From AB-629-J13 sp964496365 (GTDB lineage: Bacteria; Fidelibacterota; Marinisomatia; Marinisomatales; AB-629-J13), in assembly GCA_964496365.1 (NCBI GenBank), contig CAZBZK010000004.1, positions 1-54,353 on the forward strand: a DNA stretch of 54,353 nt, read 5' to 3'. The notes beneath the pieces are model-generated. The model had not been told where the DNA came from, ran no database searches, and saw only the letters and a list, made by a program, of their open reading frames with translations. Position numbers and translations under genes: made by a program. This document shows positions 54,196 to 54,353 of the stretch, piece after piece. Each line of letters begins with the position of its first letter. Position 1 is the first letter of the stretch.

Positions 54196-54255
54196 GCATA
54201 ACCATTGTAACCATTCCAGTGAAACTAATTATTAAAATAAAATAAGGAGAATAAA

Positions 54256-54353
54256 ATGTCTTTAATAAAATGGAACCCAACTAGATCATTGATGTTTCGC
54301 AATAACGATTGGGATCATTTCTTGGACGATATCTTTGGAAATACCTTAGAACC
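54256..54353 (+). CDS. Small heat-shock protein, Hsp20/alpha-crystallin type (N-terminus only, runs off window)
   Basis: Plus strand, truncated by the window edge after 32 codons. It starts MSLIKWNPTRS and continues with LMFRNNDWDHFLDDIFGN, the N-terminal arm typical of class A small heat-shock proteins. An AAGGAG ribosome site lies at 54244-54249, six bases before the ATG. Small heat-shock proteins hold unfolding proteins for DnaK/ClpB. The alpha-crystallin domain itself is outside the window, so the call rests on the N-terminal arm. Confidence 0.72.
   Translation, partial: MSLIKWNPTRSLMFRNNDWDHFLDDIFGNTLE

Noticed and set aside
1..54353. CRISPR array, insertion sequence, prophage or rRNA
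   Set aside because: No spaced repeats, transposase, integrase or rRNA sequence was seen on either strand.

Overview
The window is AT-rich bacterial chromosome from a Gram-negative organism. It carries outer-membrane machinery (BamD, CpoB-like and PorV-like proteins, barrels), periplasmic lipoproteins and a heptose kinase of LPS core synthesis. The mix of PorV-like protein, type-A C-terminal sorting domain of the T9SS kind, GWxTD protein, DUF5683 protein, two-component-regulator-type propeller and TRAP/TatT transporter fits the wider FCB group. My best guess is Candidatus Marinimicrobia (SAR406, Neomarinimicrobiota); this is inferred from gene content only. A run of exactly 100 N (33497-33596) marks a scaffold gap, so this is probably a draft, MAG or single-cell assembly.

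Almost everything is on the minus strand. Only a tRNA-Leu (49898-49981) and a truncated small heat-shock gene at the right edge are on the plus strand. Genes are tightly packed, with many 1-17 bp overlaps, so long polycistronic units are likely.

Layout from left to right (transcription mostly runs right to left). 8-2959: tRNA-Pro, a YqaA/DedA-type membrane protein, a GT2 glycosyltransferase, a phosphodiester-glycosidase lipoprotein and a DUF2914 protein. 3114-7422: tRNA-Ser, dprA, obg, icd, an FmdB zinc ribbon and coaD. 7419-13441: hrcA-grpE-dnaJ running directly into comEA, a pilin-like protein, a GspL/PilM-like protein and rsmD. 13500-25396: ftsEX, a CaCA exchanger, nadD, bamD, a DUF5683 protein, a metallopeptidase fused to a propeller and barrel, an M6-like protein with its active site lost and a sorting domain, and a PorV-like barrel. 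25691-29414: a TRAP transporter with a TatT-type TPR lipoprotein. 29568-35637: glyA, TPR and barrel proteins, a half-length GT5 protein and a CpoB-like protein. 35710-40993: the rod-shape cluster mreBCD-mrdA-rodA. 41141-46533: RNase HI, a GWxTD protein, a propeller protein, a heptose kinase and a degenerate ABC ATPase. 46569-51313: trxB, trxA, tyrS, smpB, tRNA-Leu and tldE. 51318-54353: tldD, a DegT aminotransferase and a partial hsp20.

The most interesting points are: (1) a candidate DNA-uptake pseudopilus module placed in a heat-shock operon, with dprA nearby; (2) a PorV-like barrel directly upstream of a sorting-domain protein whose M6 zinc site is gone; (3) a TatT-dependent TRAP system with fused permease and no arginine at the usual ligand position; (4) a DnaJ with only one of its two zinc centres; (5) an orphan ABC ATPase with three altered catalytic motifs. 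All calls come from reading the sequence; no searches were run.
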